Origin: Entonaema liquescens
Taxonomy: Eukaryota; Ascomycota; Sordariomycetes; Xylariales; Xylariaceae
Direction: 5' to 3'
Assembly: GCA_902805475.1 (NCBI GenBank)
Contig: CADCSX010000008.1
Location: 372,001 to 436,000 of the forward strand
DNA: 64,000 nt
The translations under genes were made by a program, and so were the position numbers. The stretch's first letter is position 1; each line of letters opens with the position of its first letter. Shown in pieces: positions 1 to 11,806 of this stretch. The notes beneath the pieces were generated by a model. It was not told where the DNA came from. It searched no databases and saw only the letters and a list, made by a program, of their open reading frames with translations.

Positions 1-2007
1 ACAGAATGAACCCTCTAGACCAGTGAACTGGCTAAGGTATAAGCACTCGGAAGTGCATTTCAATCCATGCGCCTGGCACCAACAATCGGCATTACAAGTG
101 ATGCCTTTAAAAAGACAGTCACAGTGAGAGGTAGCTATACCGACGACGGTCTCTTTCGTTTCGTCCATTCCATCCATTTCATAAATTCCATCGGCATCGA
201 GGCCCCAGCGAAGTAATTCATCCGTACCTTCTAGGTTCTCTGGTACTTTTTCGTTCCTCTGGGGTTTGGAGTCTTCGTTGCTATCAATATGCATCCAGTG
301 AATATGCTTATCTATCATTCGCGGTTCCCCATTCTGGGACCGCTTTCCAGTGAATATTGGCACTGGAATCGCTGTAGTTATTTCCCAATTATACCGCCCC
401 CTTTTTTTTTAGATTCTAGGGGATGAGTAACAATGATGCATTCGTCGCAATGAAAATTGCAGTCTTTAGCCAGTCGACGAAGTAGGCTTATGGATCCTTC
501 CAGGTCCTCCTTACTTTTCGTACTAAACTCGTTGGACAATTCGAAAAGTAGATACGGATTCGTTAATCTAAACATAGGAATAACGCCGCGAAAGTCCTCG
601 TCGAGAAACTTTCGGCCTCGTCGCTTTCCAAACTCGATGAAGTAAACAGCTGCTTCCCGATCCTTTTCAGTAGAAGATAAGAGTTTCTTCGCTGTATCAA
701 TAAGAAGGATGATCCAGCCCAGTGGATCACGATAGGTAAAGTGATCTGAATCCGTGTCTAGCCGTAAAGCATGTCCAAGTGCAGCAAAGCACTCAGCGGC
801 TTCTATAGTATCAGTTGATGTAGGCTTAGCCCAACTTGCCAAAATACACCCGAAAGTGACAAAACGTAGCTCCTGGACAGTTATTCGATCACTGTCTTCG
901 GATGACTTCTCAACGACAATCGGATCTCCGTAATAGCGCAAAGGAGAAAGAGAAACTGACCAGTTTACACCGGTTCGGTTTTGGCATTTTTGCTCTAGCC
1001 CAAGCGTAATTATACCTCCAGCCTTCACCAGGGGGTCGCCAAACTCAACATACCTATTAGGAGAGAACACGTTCAGGTCTGGGTAGATATGCCACGCCAT
1101 GAGCCCCAACAAGACCGAGCCGTTCGTTATATCCTGTGGTACACCTTGGATTAATTCTTGGATCGTAGCCATTGCCACTGTCCAATTATCCAAGACATTT
1201 GAGTAAGTCGTGCCGTTACTCTGTATCGATGGGATATTCTTTATGATCAGTTTTACCTGCGTCTCTTCTCGCTTTTTCACTTGACTTGCAGCTTGAAGCC
1301 AGGCGCGCGCACTGGCATCCCACGCAGCTAGATCATCCCTCATAATTTGGCGACCATGTTCTGCAGCATATAAAGCCGCAAGGCCCTGTATCTGGGAAAT
1401 ATCAGACTTCTGTTCAATCTCCTTCAGTCTACAGTCGACAAGTTGAACCCAGATAGCAGTTGCTTCGGCACTCGAGAACATTCGTGCCAGCATGCATGCC
1501 AACAAATGCAGACCAATCACGCTGTTCCCTGATGAGACAGCTGCGTATATAGAAGTCCCATCGACCCCGACATGCCCAGAGAATGGACCGTACTCAGCCG
1601 GCTTGATAATAGTCAGCGAAGCACTTAACCCGGTTCATTCACCGATTTATCGATTCGTAACTCCCGGAGGACTTATTAATCTAGGATACGTTGGGAAATC
1701 TTACCCTTATTCCAAGCTGAGATGATGTTGCAATTTCCGAGGCTCGAACACCATATGCAGCTGCAAGGATATCAATATTGGGAATAGCCTGCTCAAACAG
1801 GGCTCCGAGTCTGCGAGCTGTTCTGTGTTGCGGACCACACTCAGCATTCTCTTTTCTGTACGGGGAAAGCGCTTTGCCCAAGCCTTCGAACTGCTTAGGA
1901 ACTTCAACCTTTACAAGGGCGAAGTCCACGTTCAAATTAACAAAAGCGAGATTGTTCTCATTCTTAGCGGAAAAGACCGAAGCATCGAACTGCGAATTCA
2001 TTGCCAC
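1..2007 (-). CDS. Conserved fungal hypothetical protein with Cys-rich (CXC-like) C-terminal region; frame broken once, 3' end off window
   Basis: Exon 1 is 2007..1705, with an intron at 1704..1602 (GTAAGA donor, CTGAC branch-like site, CAAG acceptor). The second exon runs from 1601 and reads openly to a stop at 378. The ATG at 2007 opens a frame whose segments (LVKVEVPKQFEGLG, GHVGVDGTS, IGLHLLACMLARM) I recognise from a widespread fungal family of unknown function. The recognisable family sequence continues past the stop in another frame: at 394..1 it reads RYNWEITTAIPVP and then a Cys-rich stretch with spacing C-x-C-x6-C-x3-C-x-C-x6-C-x3-C, like tesmin/TSO1 CXC zinc-binding regions. The frames meet at the A9/G5 run at 397-410, where one missing base would explain the break. 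A 23-nt GT-AG removal would also restore frame but is too short to be a normal intron. Role unknown; zinc or nucleic-acid binding by the tail is inference. Confidence 0.7.
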
Positions 2008-3322
2008 TGTAATGCGGATACGCTCTCCTATAGGAAAACATAAGTTGAAGAGAAGAGATAAATGGTCTAACCTAGGGGCTGGGCTCTGGTTTAAATATTT
2101 CAGCCCGACGACTGTTGAAGGGCTTCGTCTCCCAACACAGCCGCCGCTCGCTTCCAGAATTATGCCAATGTATAGTCAAATATCTGCAGGCTGCCAAAGC
2201 GGTATTTTTTAATTGGCTTACAATAGTCTATAGGTAGTACCTACAGCCCGAGCGTCGTAACGAATGATGCATATTGATACCTACCTAGCTGATATGCCTA
2301 GCAGACCAATGTCAATTTAGAGTACAGTATTTCTACTTCTTAGATTTTCAGCCTGCTTTCAATCACATATGCGTATGTACAATATTGTATACCACCTCCT
2401 ATTACCTACCAAAGATTCCGAGATACCTAACTACCTACCCAGGCACCCACAAGATAACTAGGTACCTACCTCCCTACACAGGTTTACAGTTCGACTAGCA
2501 CAGATTATTGAGTAGGCCAAAATCTATATTCATGGAACTTAGATTCACTTTCCTTTGCTCTTTCCAGGAGGTTCATGCTAAACGAAACTAGAAAATAACG
2601 GCGAGTCGCCTCAACGAAATGCTTCAATGCCAATACACCGAAGGCTAGGTATATCATAGCACTTAGATACAAGACTGAGATGATACACATAGTCAAGTTA
2701 GATCATTCTATATTGTGAATATCCATGCAGGCATCTGGCAGATGGATATGCTGATTTAATAACCAAGTACAATACGCTGTAAATAGGTAGGTGAACCTTT
2801 ATAGCCACTGAAAGATTCAGATTAACTCTTGGGATTACTTGCCTACATAAGGTACCTTCCTACCTAGGTCCTACCCCCTACTCGTATTAGGACAACCTAT
2901 TTGAACATTGCCGCTATTAAACAGGCAATCTTTATTCTTTAGCAATACTAAATAAGACACACTAAGTAGGTACATAGGTAAAGGGCGTGTGTAGCTGAGA
3001 ATGTAGTCGATTGATCTACATATTAAAAGTGAGCCTCTTGCAAGTATATAAAATAATTGTCAACAAGTTTTACATCTATTTTTTTTTATAAAAATAGCAA
3101 CAATAATACCTGTTAACCGAATAGCCGTTAAGCTGAGGTGCGTCAGGAATGTTACCTATGGTGGGATTGTGGTCCGCGTGTACCCTGATGGTCTAGATTT
3201 ATGGGGTTGACTTCCGTTCTTAAAGGAGCCTCATCAATGTGACATGAAGATTAAAAAAGAGACTCTACTGCCACTTACTTCAAACAAACTTCTGACTGTG
3301 CTACACTCTCTTGAACTTCACC
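2008..3322. other. Intergenic, no gene seen
   Basis: AT-rich spacer between two divergent genes. It is dotted with short ACCTACCTA / TAGGTACCTA-type words (for example around 2457-2469 and 2850-2880). Open frames here are short and show no family features. It probably contains the promoters of both flanking genes. Confidence 0.5.
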
Positions 3323-5109
3323 ATGGTACTTGAAAAGCCTTTTGAGCCAGTGATTAATGGCGATCCCAGTGATGAAGAAGTCGGCGCTGTTAGTGTCGAC
3401 GAGTCTTCCGTCATAGATTGGACTGAAGTTGAGGAACTCGCCGTTAGGCGGAAGTAAGATGTTTTTTCATCCAAAGACGCCCGGAACATAGACCCGCCAT
3501 ATTTTCTAACACACATTCATAGACTCGATTTCATTCTGCTCCCCATTCTGGGTCTCGCATTTTTTGCTCTGCAGGTAGACCGGGCAAACATCTCAAACGC
3601 CTTGACAAGTACCATCACTCAAGACCTTGGGATCAACACGAACCAGATCAATGTTGGAAGCAGTATTTTGTCTGCAGGCCTAGTACTGTTAGAGATTCCA
3701 TCCAATGTTCTGTTGCAGCGTATAGGACCCCGGAAGTGGCTGTCCGCTCAGATTGTAGCTTGGGGACTCGTTGCCACCTTTCAGAACTTTATCAGGAATT
3801 ATGGCGACTATCTTGCTACACGCCTATTACTGGGTTTGGTATGCATAACATTCCTGTTATACGTTTGAATCGGATGTTAATAATGAGCGATATAGTGTGA
3901 GGCGGGCTTCGTCCCTGGTGCGCTCTACACAATGTCGACATGGTATAAAAAATCAGAAACCAGCCTGAGAATCTCAATATTCTTCCTCGGAAATCTTATA
4001 GCCTCGACTACTACTTCATTAATTGGCGCGGGTATACTTAGTATGGGTGATCGATATGGGATAGCGGGGTGGAGATGGCTCTTCATAGGTAAGTAATACA
4101 CCCTCCCACCACTCTTTTTCAGTCATCCGGTCGTGATCAAACGTTAATGCCCAGTTTTTACAGTTGAGGGAGCTATCACAATAGGAATAGGCATTATCTT
4201 CATCCTCTTCCTTCCCCCGGCAGTCGGAAACGGGTCTCCGCTCATAAGTTTCGGCCGGTGGTCGTATTTCAACAAGCGCGAATCCTACATATTAGTGCGT
4301 CGTGTATTACTCGACGATCCGGCGAAAAGCACAAATCATCTGCGCATTTCTGGTACTGATGTCTGGACGACAGTTAGTAACCCTAGGATCTTATTACACA
4401 TGATTATCACGACTACTGCTATGATCCCGATGTATGCGATCAACACGTATGGCCCGAGTGTGATTAAGAGCTTAGGTTATGATACGGTAAGGGCTAATGC
4501 GATGGCGAGCGTTGGAGGTTTCATCGGCGTGGTTGTGACGGTATTTCTGGGTTGGATGAGCGACGCCACCAGGAGAAGAGCACCAGCACTGCTGATCAGC
4601 GCCATCTGGAGTTTGATTGCGTTTTCTTGCCTTAGAGAAGCGTGGAGGTGGAGCACTGGGCAGAAGTACGTAGCTGTTATATTCTCGATGGCCATGAACT
4701 TCACAATACACATTCTTAATACTGGCTGGTTGTCGGTGAACTGCCAGCGGCCCCAAGAACGAAGCATCGCTATGGCGTAAGTCCCTTCTTCAATAACTCC
4801 TCATGGATTTTAACTTCGTTGCTAACCCCGATACCCAGGATGGTTATAATGGGCGCAAACCTTGGAGGAATTGCAGGAGGTCAGGTATTCAGGACTCAAG
4901 ACGCCCCCCTTTATCAGAATGCCTTTACTGTCTGTGTGGTACTTTCTGCCATAGTCGTGATAGAAATTGTAGGGCAAGGCGCGTGGTACTTCGTAAGCAA
5001 TAAAAAGATAGATAAGCAGGGAGATGCTCCAATTGTAACTGGGAAGACAGATGAAACCATCGACGGACAGAGGGTTGAGTTGGTGAGAAAATGGAGGTGG
5101 ATGTGGTAG
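3323..5109 (+). CDS. MFS permease, Dal5-type allantoate/organic anion transporter family
   Basis: Plasma-membrane transporter predicted to import small organic anions such as allantoate, ureidosuccinate or vitamins; the substrate cannot be told from sequence. Five exons join in frame: 3323..3453, 3523..3838, 3896..4088, 4164..4776, 4839..5109 (507 aa, normal for the family). The cytoplasmic N-terminus is followed by the first membrane helix (ILLPILGLAFFALQ) and the family motif DRANISNA. Other family signatures are EIPSNVLLQRIGP, EAGFVPGALY with YKKSE after it, and the late helices after NTYGPSVIKSLGY. Introns have GTAAG/GTATG donors and TAG or CAG acceptors. The start at 3323 is the first ATG and has a CACC context. 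A lone permease with no catabolic neighbour. No defects seen. Confidence 0.88.
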
Positions 5110-5443
5110 TTGGTGGTATGACGAGGGCTGAATTTTATATCTTGATACGAGAAGAAACAGTATTGGTAGAATTATAAATAACCTTTATCAGGTAGTATAT
5201 ATGGACTGTTAACCCCAAATCCCTAAGTATTCACATATTAATCCTATCATGTACAAGTGAAAATTGAAATTATGAGTGAGTGTTGGATCCCTGAGTTTAG
5301 TAACTTACACTGGGGATTGGGCTGCGGGGAATAGCGCCGATCGGCTAATTAGGGTCAGCACATGAATATGCTACATAAGCTATTATAACAGCTTCAAGTT
5401 CTCAACGAATCAAATCTACAGTAACTCATTATATGAGTTATAC
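5110..5443. other. Intergenic spacer, nothing recognised
   Basis: Short AT-rich spacer between the permease stop and the tRNA gene. No open frame, repeat or RNA structure recognised beyond possible 3' processing signals of the permease. Confidence 0.4.
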
Positions 5444-5515
5444 GGGCTTGTGGTTTAGTGGTATAATACTCCCTTAGCATGGGAGTGGTCCGGGGTTCGA
5501 TTCCCCGCGAGTCCA
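5444..5515 (+). tRNA. tRNA-Ala (anticodon AGC)
   Basis: A 72-nt cloverleaf without intron. The acceptor arm GGGCTTG pairs with CGAGTCC (one G-T and one T-G pair) with discriminator A at 5515. The anticodon stem CTCCC/GGGAG encloses loop TTAGCAT with anticodon AGC at 5476-5478, and the T arm is CCGGGGTTCGATTCCCCG. Internal promoter boxes are visible: A box TGGTTTAGTGG and B box GGTTCGATTCC. A T-run about 30 nt downstream fits RNA polymerase III termination. CCA is not encoded, as expected in eukaryotes. Confidence 0.95.
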
Positions 5516-6500
5516 ACATTAGGAGGTTAGATTCCTTCTATACCACCTTTTTGCATTTTCTTTTAATTGTTTGCTTGGATCTTGGGACTTGTAGGACTGC
5601 CTGGGAATCTATAGTTTTTATTTTTTAAAATTTTTTTTTTCTTTTTTTTTTTTTGGTTTTTATTTCTTTTTCTTATCAATAAGGTCCAACGCAGACTTTG
5701 GAGTTTATCTTATCTATTATCCCCTGCCCCTCCATTCACCTTTTTGCGAATTGAATTAACGGGAGACTAAAACTTCCCAAGAATCGCTATTGGTAATTAA
5801 TTTTTGAAGATATTATTACCTAATAGGGGGAAGTAATGTCTACATGATGGAGTAACGAAGGATCTTTCCAAACTGTCATGGAGATTGTTAGGTCCGAGTG
5901 CAGCTATCATGATGCTGCTGTGTAGAACGCGGATTCGTATTCGGAATTGGCATTGAGCTATGGAAAATGTAAATTCACATGCCAAATCTGAAATGCGCAT
6001 AGCGCGAGATAAGTGTTAAAGCCACTCGAAACAACCAGCCACGTCTCATTTTTTCATGTGGCTTGTCGGGTTCGTATTCGGATTGCAAACTTGAATATTC
6101 GAAATTGCGGTAGAGCAAGAACGGGACGAAGTGACCCCTGTCCCCGCTTTACAACTAATGCAGGTTCAGTGCAAAGTCATTGGTCCAGATGTCCATGAAC
6201 TGGGAATAAGCCTAGACTACAAACCTTAGATTGGCTGTGAAATTGGAAAAGGGTCCTCTAGGTCCCTCCTAATTCGGTCTTAATCAATTGTCGATAACAA
6301 CCCCAGAAAAATAATAAAATGTCGTCCGACTCCCCTTTCCTACAAAGTATACCGCTTCTCGATCATCGCAACATCCTTCAACAATTATTTACCTACGGGT
6401 TCTGCTATTTCTGCTGTTGATATTATTATTTTATTACCCTCTTGTAATAATCTTCTAAACTTCAAATTTATTCTTTCAATCTCCCTCAACGCCACTCAAC
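5516..6500. other. Intergenic, ERG6 upstream region
   Basis: Contains a T-rich tract (about 5620-5660) and two similar words around a CGTATTCGGA core (5930s and 6070s). A pyrimidine-rich leader lies just before the ERG6 ATG. No gene seen. It likely holds the ERG6 promoter and 5' UTR. Confidence 0.45.
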
Positions 6501-7770
6501 ATGGCACCTTCTAAGATTGAGCTCGAGAAGCAGGACAGGGCCCGTGATGCTGCTTTTAACAAGGCGATGCACGGAGAGACCGCCCAGGCCACAGGTGGTT
6601 TCCGAGCCATGATTGGCAAGGGCGGAAAGGGCACCGATGCGCAGAAGGCTGCTGTTGACGAGTACTTCAAGCACTGGGACAACAAGGATGCCAAAGATGA
6701 GACTGAGGCAGACCGTGCCAAGCGAACAGCAGAATACGCTACCCTAACAAGACAGTATGTTTGAACTACGCTCATGATACAACGAAACTTATTAACATAG
6801 TCCATAGCTACTACAACCTCGCCACAGACTTCTACGAGTATGGTTGGGGACAATCCTTCCACTTTTGCCGATACTCCCAAGGCGAGAACTTCTACCAAGC
6901 CATTGCCCGACATGAACACTACCTCGCACACCAGATTGGCATTAAGGAGAATATGAAGGTGCTGGATGTTGGCTGCGGTGTCGGTGGTCCCGCCCGTGAG
7001 ATTGCCAAGTTCACTGGCTGCCATATCACCGGCTTGAACAACAACGACTACCAAATTCAGCGCGCCACTCATTACGCCGCGAAGGAAGGTCTTTCGAACC
7101 AGTTAACATTCGTCAAGGGCGATTTCATGGTGAGTCTTAGTCCTGGCGATTGCAACCTTTTGTACTTGTTGCATGGTCTAACATTTGGCAGCAAATGGAC
7201 TTCCCTGACAACAGCTTCGACGCTGTTTACGCCATCGAAGCTACCGTCCACGCGCCCAAGCTCGAGGGTGTGTACAGCGAGATCTTCCGAGTGCTGAAGC
7301 CCGGCGGTGTCTTTGGTGTATACGAATGGCTTATGACGGAGGATTATGACAACAACAACCTAGAGCACCGTGAAATTCGTCTTGGTATCGAGCAGGGCGA
7401 TGGTATTTCCAACATGGTCAAGATCTCGGAAGGTCTTGAGGCCATGAAGATCGCAGGGTTCGACTTACTACACCACGAAGATCTTGCTGACCGTCCTGAC
7501 CCCATCCCATGGTACTGGCCGCTTGCTGGTGACTGGAAGTATATGCAGTCCGTGTTCGATTCCTTCACCATCGCGCGGATGACATGGTGGGGTCGTATGA
7601 TCGCGCATAACTTCGCAGCTTTCCTAGAGCTGACCCATCTAGCGCCAGCAGGTACCAAGAAGACGGCAGACAGTCTGGCTCGCGCAGGTGACTGTTTGGT
7701 TGCTGGCGGTGCTAAGCATCTCTTCACGCCTATGTACCTGATGGTTGGAAAGAAGCCGGAGCAGAAGTAG
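6501..7770 (+). CDS. ERG6: Sterol 24-C-methyltransferase
   Basis: Transfers methyl from S-adenosylmethionine to C-24 of zymosterol-type sterols in ergosterol synthesis, on ER or lipid droplets. Three exons (6501..6754, 6808..7129, 7192..7770) join in frame to 384 aa, the usual length. The hallmark YEYGWG lies at 94-99 and is followed by SFHFCRY. SAM motif I, LDVGCGVGGP, is at 137-146. Further signatures are NNNDYQIQRA and YAIEATVHAP, then a C-terminal sterol-methyltransferase domain ending in LFTPMYLMVGKKP. Donors are GTATGT and GTGAGT. The start has an AACATGG context after a CT-rich leader. Intact and highly recognisable. Confidence 0.97.
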
Positions 7771-8811
7771 GGAGAGTTGGGTCAAGAGGGAAGAGACACA
7801 AGTCTTCGAGCGGAGGGCAAACGAGGTGCTTATAAGCACAGTAATGAATAAAGACGTAATGTCCATGCCTACCTAATATTACTAATACGAACTCCCAGGG
7901 GTCCTGATGGGTTGATTTGGAAGAAATGGCCTTGATTACTTTGTATATACTACAAAGAGGGCATTGGACCCCTACTCGTCGGTAGAGTACATCATTTTGC
8001 AGCATATACTAAAGTCTAACATAGACTAATAAGACAATAATTCTTTCAATGTCCTTATTAAATAGTGTGAATAATGTACAGATTTATTTAGTATGATTTT
8101 CCGGCTCATCTTGAATATTTAACGGTTAATGCTGATAATGCTGATAATATAGGGAACTTATTAAGTGCACTTGACAGGGGGTCCTCAGTAGGTACGGAGG
8201 GAGATAACGGAGTACCCCCAACGGAGGGATTCCCCAATTCACTCCGTTACGGCGTTACTCGGCGAATACTGGATACACCATCAGTAAGCTAAGTATCCCC
8301 CAATCGGCACATATTTCAGAAGTACGGAACAATAGTTTTTAAATGAAACGTTTTACTATAATACATTTATATTTGGTCTCTTCGACTCTGTTATCGAATT
8401 AGATATTTCTCTACATTGTGAAAATATAATGATGATTGGATAGAGTATAGTAGATAGGTACTTCGATATAAATTTTTGGTAAGGCTGTTTTTGATAAGGG
8501 TCTAGGGTCTAGGAAGTGAAAGCTCCGATAGCTTACAGAAGCTGGTGGGCCTATTCCCGATAAGGGATAGCGTGGCATATCGCTCTCAACAAGCTGTTCC
8601 TATTCCATCCGAAAAAAAGTTGGGAGAGGAACGCGATTTTGATAGCAACTCCAAAAAAAAGGCTGACGGTAAAAAATCGCTCTTCACATCCTCCCCCATC
8701 ACTACTCGCCGTCAACCCACGATACCCTTAGCCAACCACGTCCACCTCTATTCGGCTGGGATTTCGGTTTCAATTGCATTCCATTCTCTCTCACCTGTCC
8801 AATTCTTCAGA
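7771..8811. other. Intergenic between ERG6 and PDB1
   Basis: Holds the 3' region of ERG6 and the promoter and leader of the pyruvate dehydrogenase gene. An open frame extends upstream of the PDB1 start from 8545 but lacks coding character and is probably 5' UTR. A CT-rich stretch precedes the ATG at 8812. Confidence 0.45.
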
Positions 8812-10016
8812 ATGTCGCGATACTTGCGTCCGGCGGCTAGATTAGCTGCCTCTGCACGCACCACCGCAATTCCCCGAACCATTCCCCGGTTTGCTCCCGC
8901 CTCTTTCGCCGTTTCTCAACGGAGAACGTTCGCAGATGTAAAAGGTACTAAGGAGTATACTGTTCGTGATGCCCTCAATGAGGCTATGGCCGAGGAACTC
9001 GAGGCCAATGAGAAGGTTTTCATTATCGGCGAGGAAGTTGCCCAGTACAATGGCGCATACAAGGTTACAAAAGGCCTATTAGATCGCTTCGGAGAGAAGA
9101 GAGTTATTGATACCCCTATTACGGAAAGTGGTTTCTGTGGTTTAGCCGTTGGCGCTGCGTTGAGCGGTTTAGCTCCTATCGTGAGTAGAATCATAAATAT
9201 CCCCCAAAGGGCAACTAGGAACGACAGGAAGATACTAATCGCTTGCGCAATGTCTAGTGCGAGTTCATGACCTTCAACTTCGCCATGCAGGCCATCGACC
9301 AAATCGTTAACAGTGCTGCCAAGACGCTCTACATGTCCGGTGGTATTCAGCCCTGTAATATCACGTTCCGCGGCCCTAACGGCTTTGCCGCCGGTGTCGC
9401 CGCTCAGCACTCTCAGGACTACAGCGCTTGGTACGGATCTATCCCCGGTCTTAAGGTTGTTTCTCCCTGGTCCGCCGAAGACGCCAAGGGACTTCTAAAG
9501 GCTGCTATTCGCGACCCTAACCCCGTTGTGTTCCTTGAAAACGAGCTTATGTACGGTGTCTCTTTCCCCATGTCGGAAGCTGCCCAGAAGGATGACTTCG
9601 TTATTCCGTTCGGCAAGGCCAAGATCGAGCGCCAGGGCAAGGACCTGACTCTGGTCTCTCTTTCTCGTACCGTTGGTCAATGCATGGTTGCGGCCGAGGC
9701 CTTGAAGAAGAACTACGGCGTGGATGTGGAAGTTATCAACCTGCGATCTGTCAAGCCTCTAGATATCGAGACCATCGTCAAATCGGTTAAGAAGACGCAC
9801 AGACTGATTTCCGTCGAGTCCGGTTTCCCCTTCGCCGGTATGGGCGCCGAGATTCTCGCCACCACTATGGAGTATGCTTTCGATTACCTAGATGCGCCCG
9901 CTCAGCGAATTACCGGCGCTGAAGTCCCCACGCCGTATGCTCAAGGCCTTGAGCAGATGAGTTTCCCCACAGAAGACCTCATTGAGAAGTTTGCCGCGAA
10001 GGTGCTACGTGTATAA
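8812..10016 (+). CDS. PDB1: Pyruvate dehydrogenase E1 component subunit beta, mitochondrial
   Basis: Beta subunit of the E1 heterotetramer that decarboxylates pyruvate with thiamine diphosphate in the mitochondrial matrix. Two exons, 8812..9180 and 9258..10016, with a 77-nt intron (GTGAGT..CTAG), give 375 aa, the family norm. The N-terminus (RYLRPAARLAASARTT) is Arg/Ala/Ser-rich without acids, a typical mitochondrial presequence running to about the QRRTFAD segment. Mature landmarks are VRDALNEAMAEEL, GEEVAQYNGAYKVTKGL, DTPITE, FMTFNFAMQAIDQI, RGPNG, HSQDYSAWY and PGLKVVSPWS, then the C-terminal transketolase-like domain ending AAKVLRV. I chose the ATG at 8812 because it starts the presequence; the frame is open further upstream without a better start. 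Confidence 0.96.
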
Positions 10017-11806
10017 AGCATGAGATGAGATAGGATGAAACGAAGGGAAAATCATAGAAGAGGAGTTTGAGGCATGAGCAATGTACAATATTAATCGTTT
10101 ACTGCCTGGACGAACTGTTCACCCGGATTAGGTGTTTCGAAAATGGCGGAATCATTCCCACGACGAAATGGATACATTGATGTAGACCATATCCTAGACT
10201 CCTTCATATACTCCAGGTGATTTTTGCAGCTTCGAGCTCTTAAGAGCGGTGTATATGCCTGAATGCGTAGGAGCGGGCTAAGCTAATCTTACAATCAGCT
10301 GAAGTAAAAAAAAAAAAAAAGTCCTAGCTGTAACTTATCGAATAGAACGCACGGATGGTTTTGTTGGATGGACCGTGTAACACGCGTATAGATATTAGGA
10401 ATTGATATTAAGTGGCTGGCTTGATCCGCCCGGTTGGAACGAACACGGCGTCCGGGGTTGGCCGTGCCTGCACGCCGTCTTTTGACAGCTACCAAGAAGC
10501 CAGAGTAAGTTTCGCTTAACTAGCCAAACTCAATTCTATGCAGGGAGATGGGATATGTACAATGTAGATTTACATTAAGCGGAATTCAACTTCACTTTTT
10601 AGACTCTACCTAACCTTCAATCTTTCATCATTCAAATACCTGAGGTACCTAATTTACACATTCTGACCTGATGAAGGTAACGCACAGACTCGTACGAAAG
10701 GTCGATGGCAATATCAAGATCCCCTGTCGCAAATGTGTGTTGCCATATCCATGGAATGGCATATCGGGGTTTGAAGTGGGCAAAAAACAACACTCCACGC
10801 TCCCCAGATGACTTTTACCAAAGACCTGGTTGATGGGAAAAACACACCTTGTACGTTGCTAAGAACTCCATGTATCGACTAGTTGCCCAAATCTCTCATA
10901 TGAAAGAAACAAGGGTTCTTCGGCAGGTTGGAGGCGTCGAAATTACCTTACAGGGCAATATCTTTTAATACCACGAACCCGACTAGGTTAGCCAATTACC
11001 GTTGGCGTGACGCCCAATTTTATATCGCGATTGGCCGATGTATCCAAAATTCAACCCTTCATGGTTTAAACTACTTTTGCGCTTTGCGTCTTTTTGTTTT
11101 CCCCCTATCTCTCCAATTATGTAGGCAGGCAAGGTAATCCAAATGTAACGGGAAGCTCCAGGACACGAATTGCTGACCGCCTCGAGTCGATCCCATCGTT
11201 CCGGAACACTACCTACCAACTACCGTCGGATAGCCCATTAGAACTTTGCTAGCGATTTTGGGGGAGAAAACTTACCACTCTACCGGTCCACCTAGACCCA
11301 TATCGAAACAGGCATAACAGATGGTACTTGCGTCGATAAGCATTTCTTGCCACGAGTCGCTTGTAGTTCACGATAGTCTTTAGTACACTAGATACCCGCA
11401 AAATTGGGCGGGAAATCATGTACTATTTTCTTACGGATCTCTAATTGGTCGAGATCCTAGTGACGATCAGAAACTGGTAAGTTTCTCGCAGGTTGACCTC
11501 AAAGCAAGACAGGACATCCTGGGATAACACACACACTATCTCGAGTTCCTCTCATTCGGATTCGTCGTGCGACGTGAGGATTCCCCATCAATAAGTCCCG
11601 GGGACTTTTTATTCTTCACTCTTTTCCCACAGAGCATCCATGATTCTGTCGGCGTCCCTTTTTTCCCATCGTTTTGCGTGTTCTCGTTGGACATTAATGT
11701 GTTATTGTTAGTGGGATATTCTCATCCGTCCGTCACCGCGTGTCGGGTAATGACTTCGCTTGGAGCGGGATCGAGACACTAATCTAAATCGTAGTGTGAG
11801 GACACC
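10017..11806. other. Intergenic, no gene seen
   Basis: A 1.8-kb spacer with an A-run near 10307-10320 and a TGAGGTACCTAA palindromic word near 10640. Only short open frames without family features. Probably contains the promoter of the methyltransferase gene downstream. Confidence 0.45.

Noticed and set aside
372..396. 23-nt GT..AG intron in the first gene
   Set aside because: Shorter than any workable fungal intron, and it would remove the conserved RYNWEI text; a frameshift is more likely.
6476..7072. 198-codon antisense frame over ERG6
   Set aside because: Mirror of the ERG6 exons and intron; no family features.
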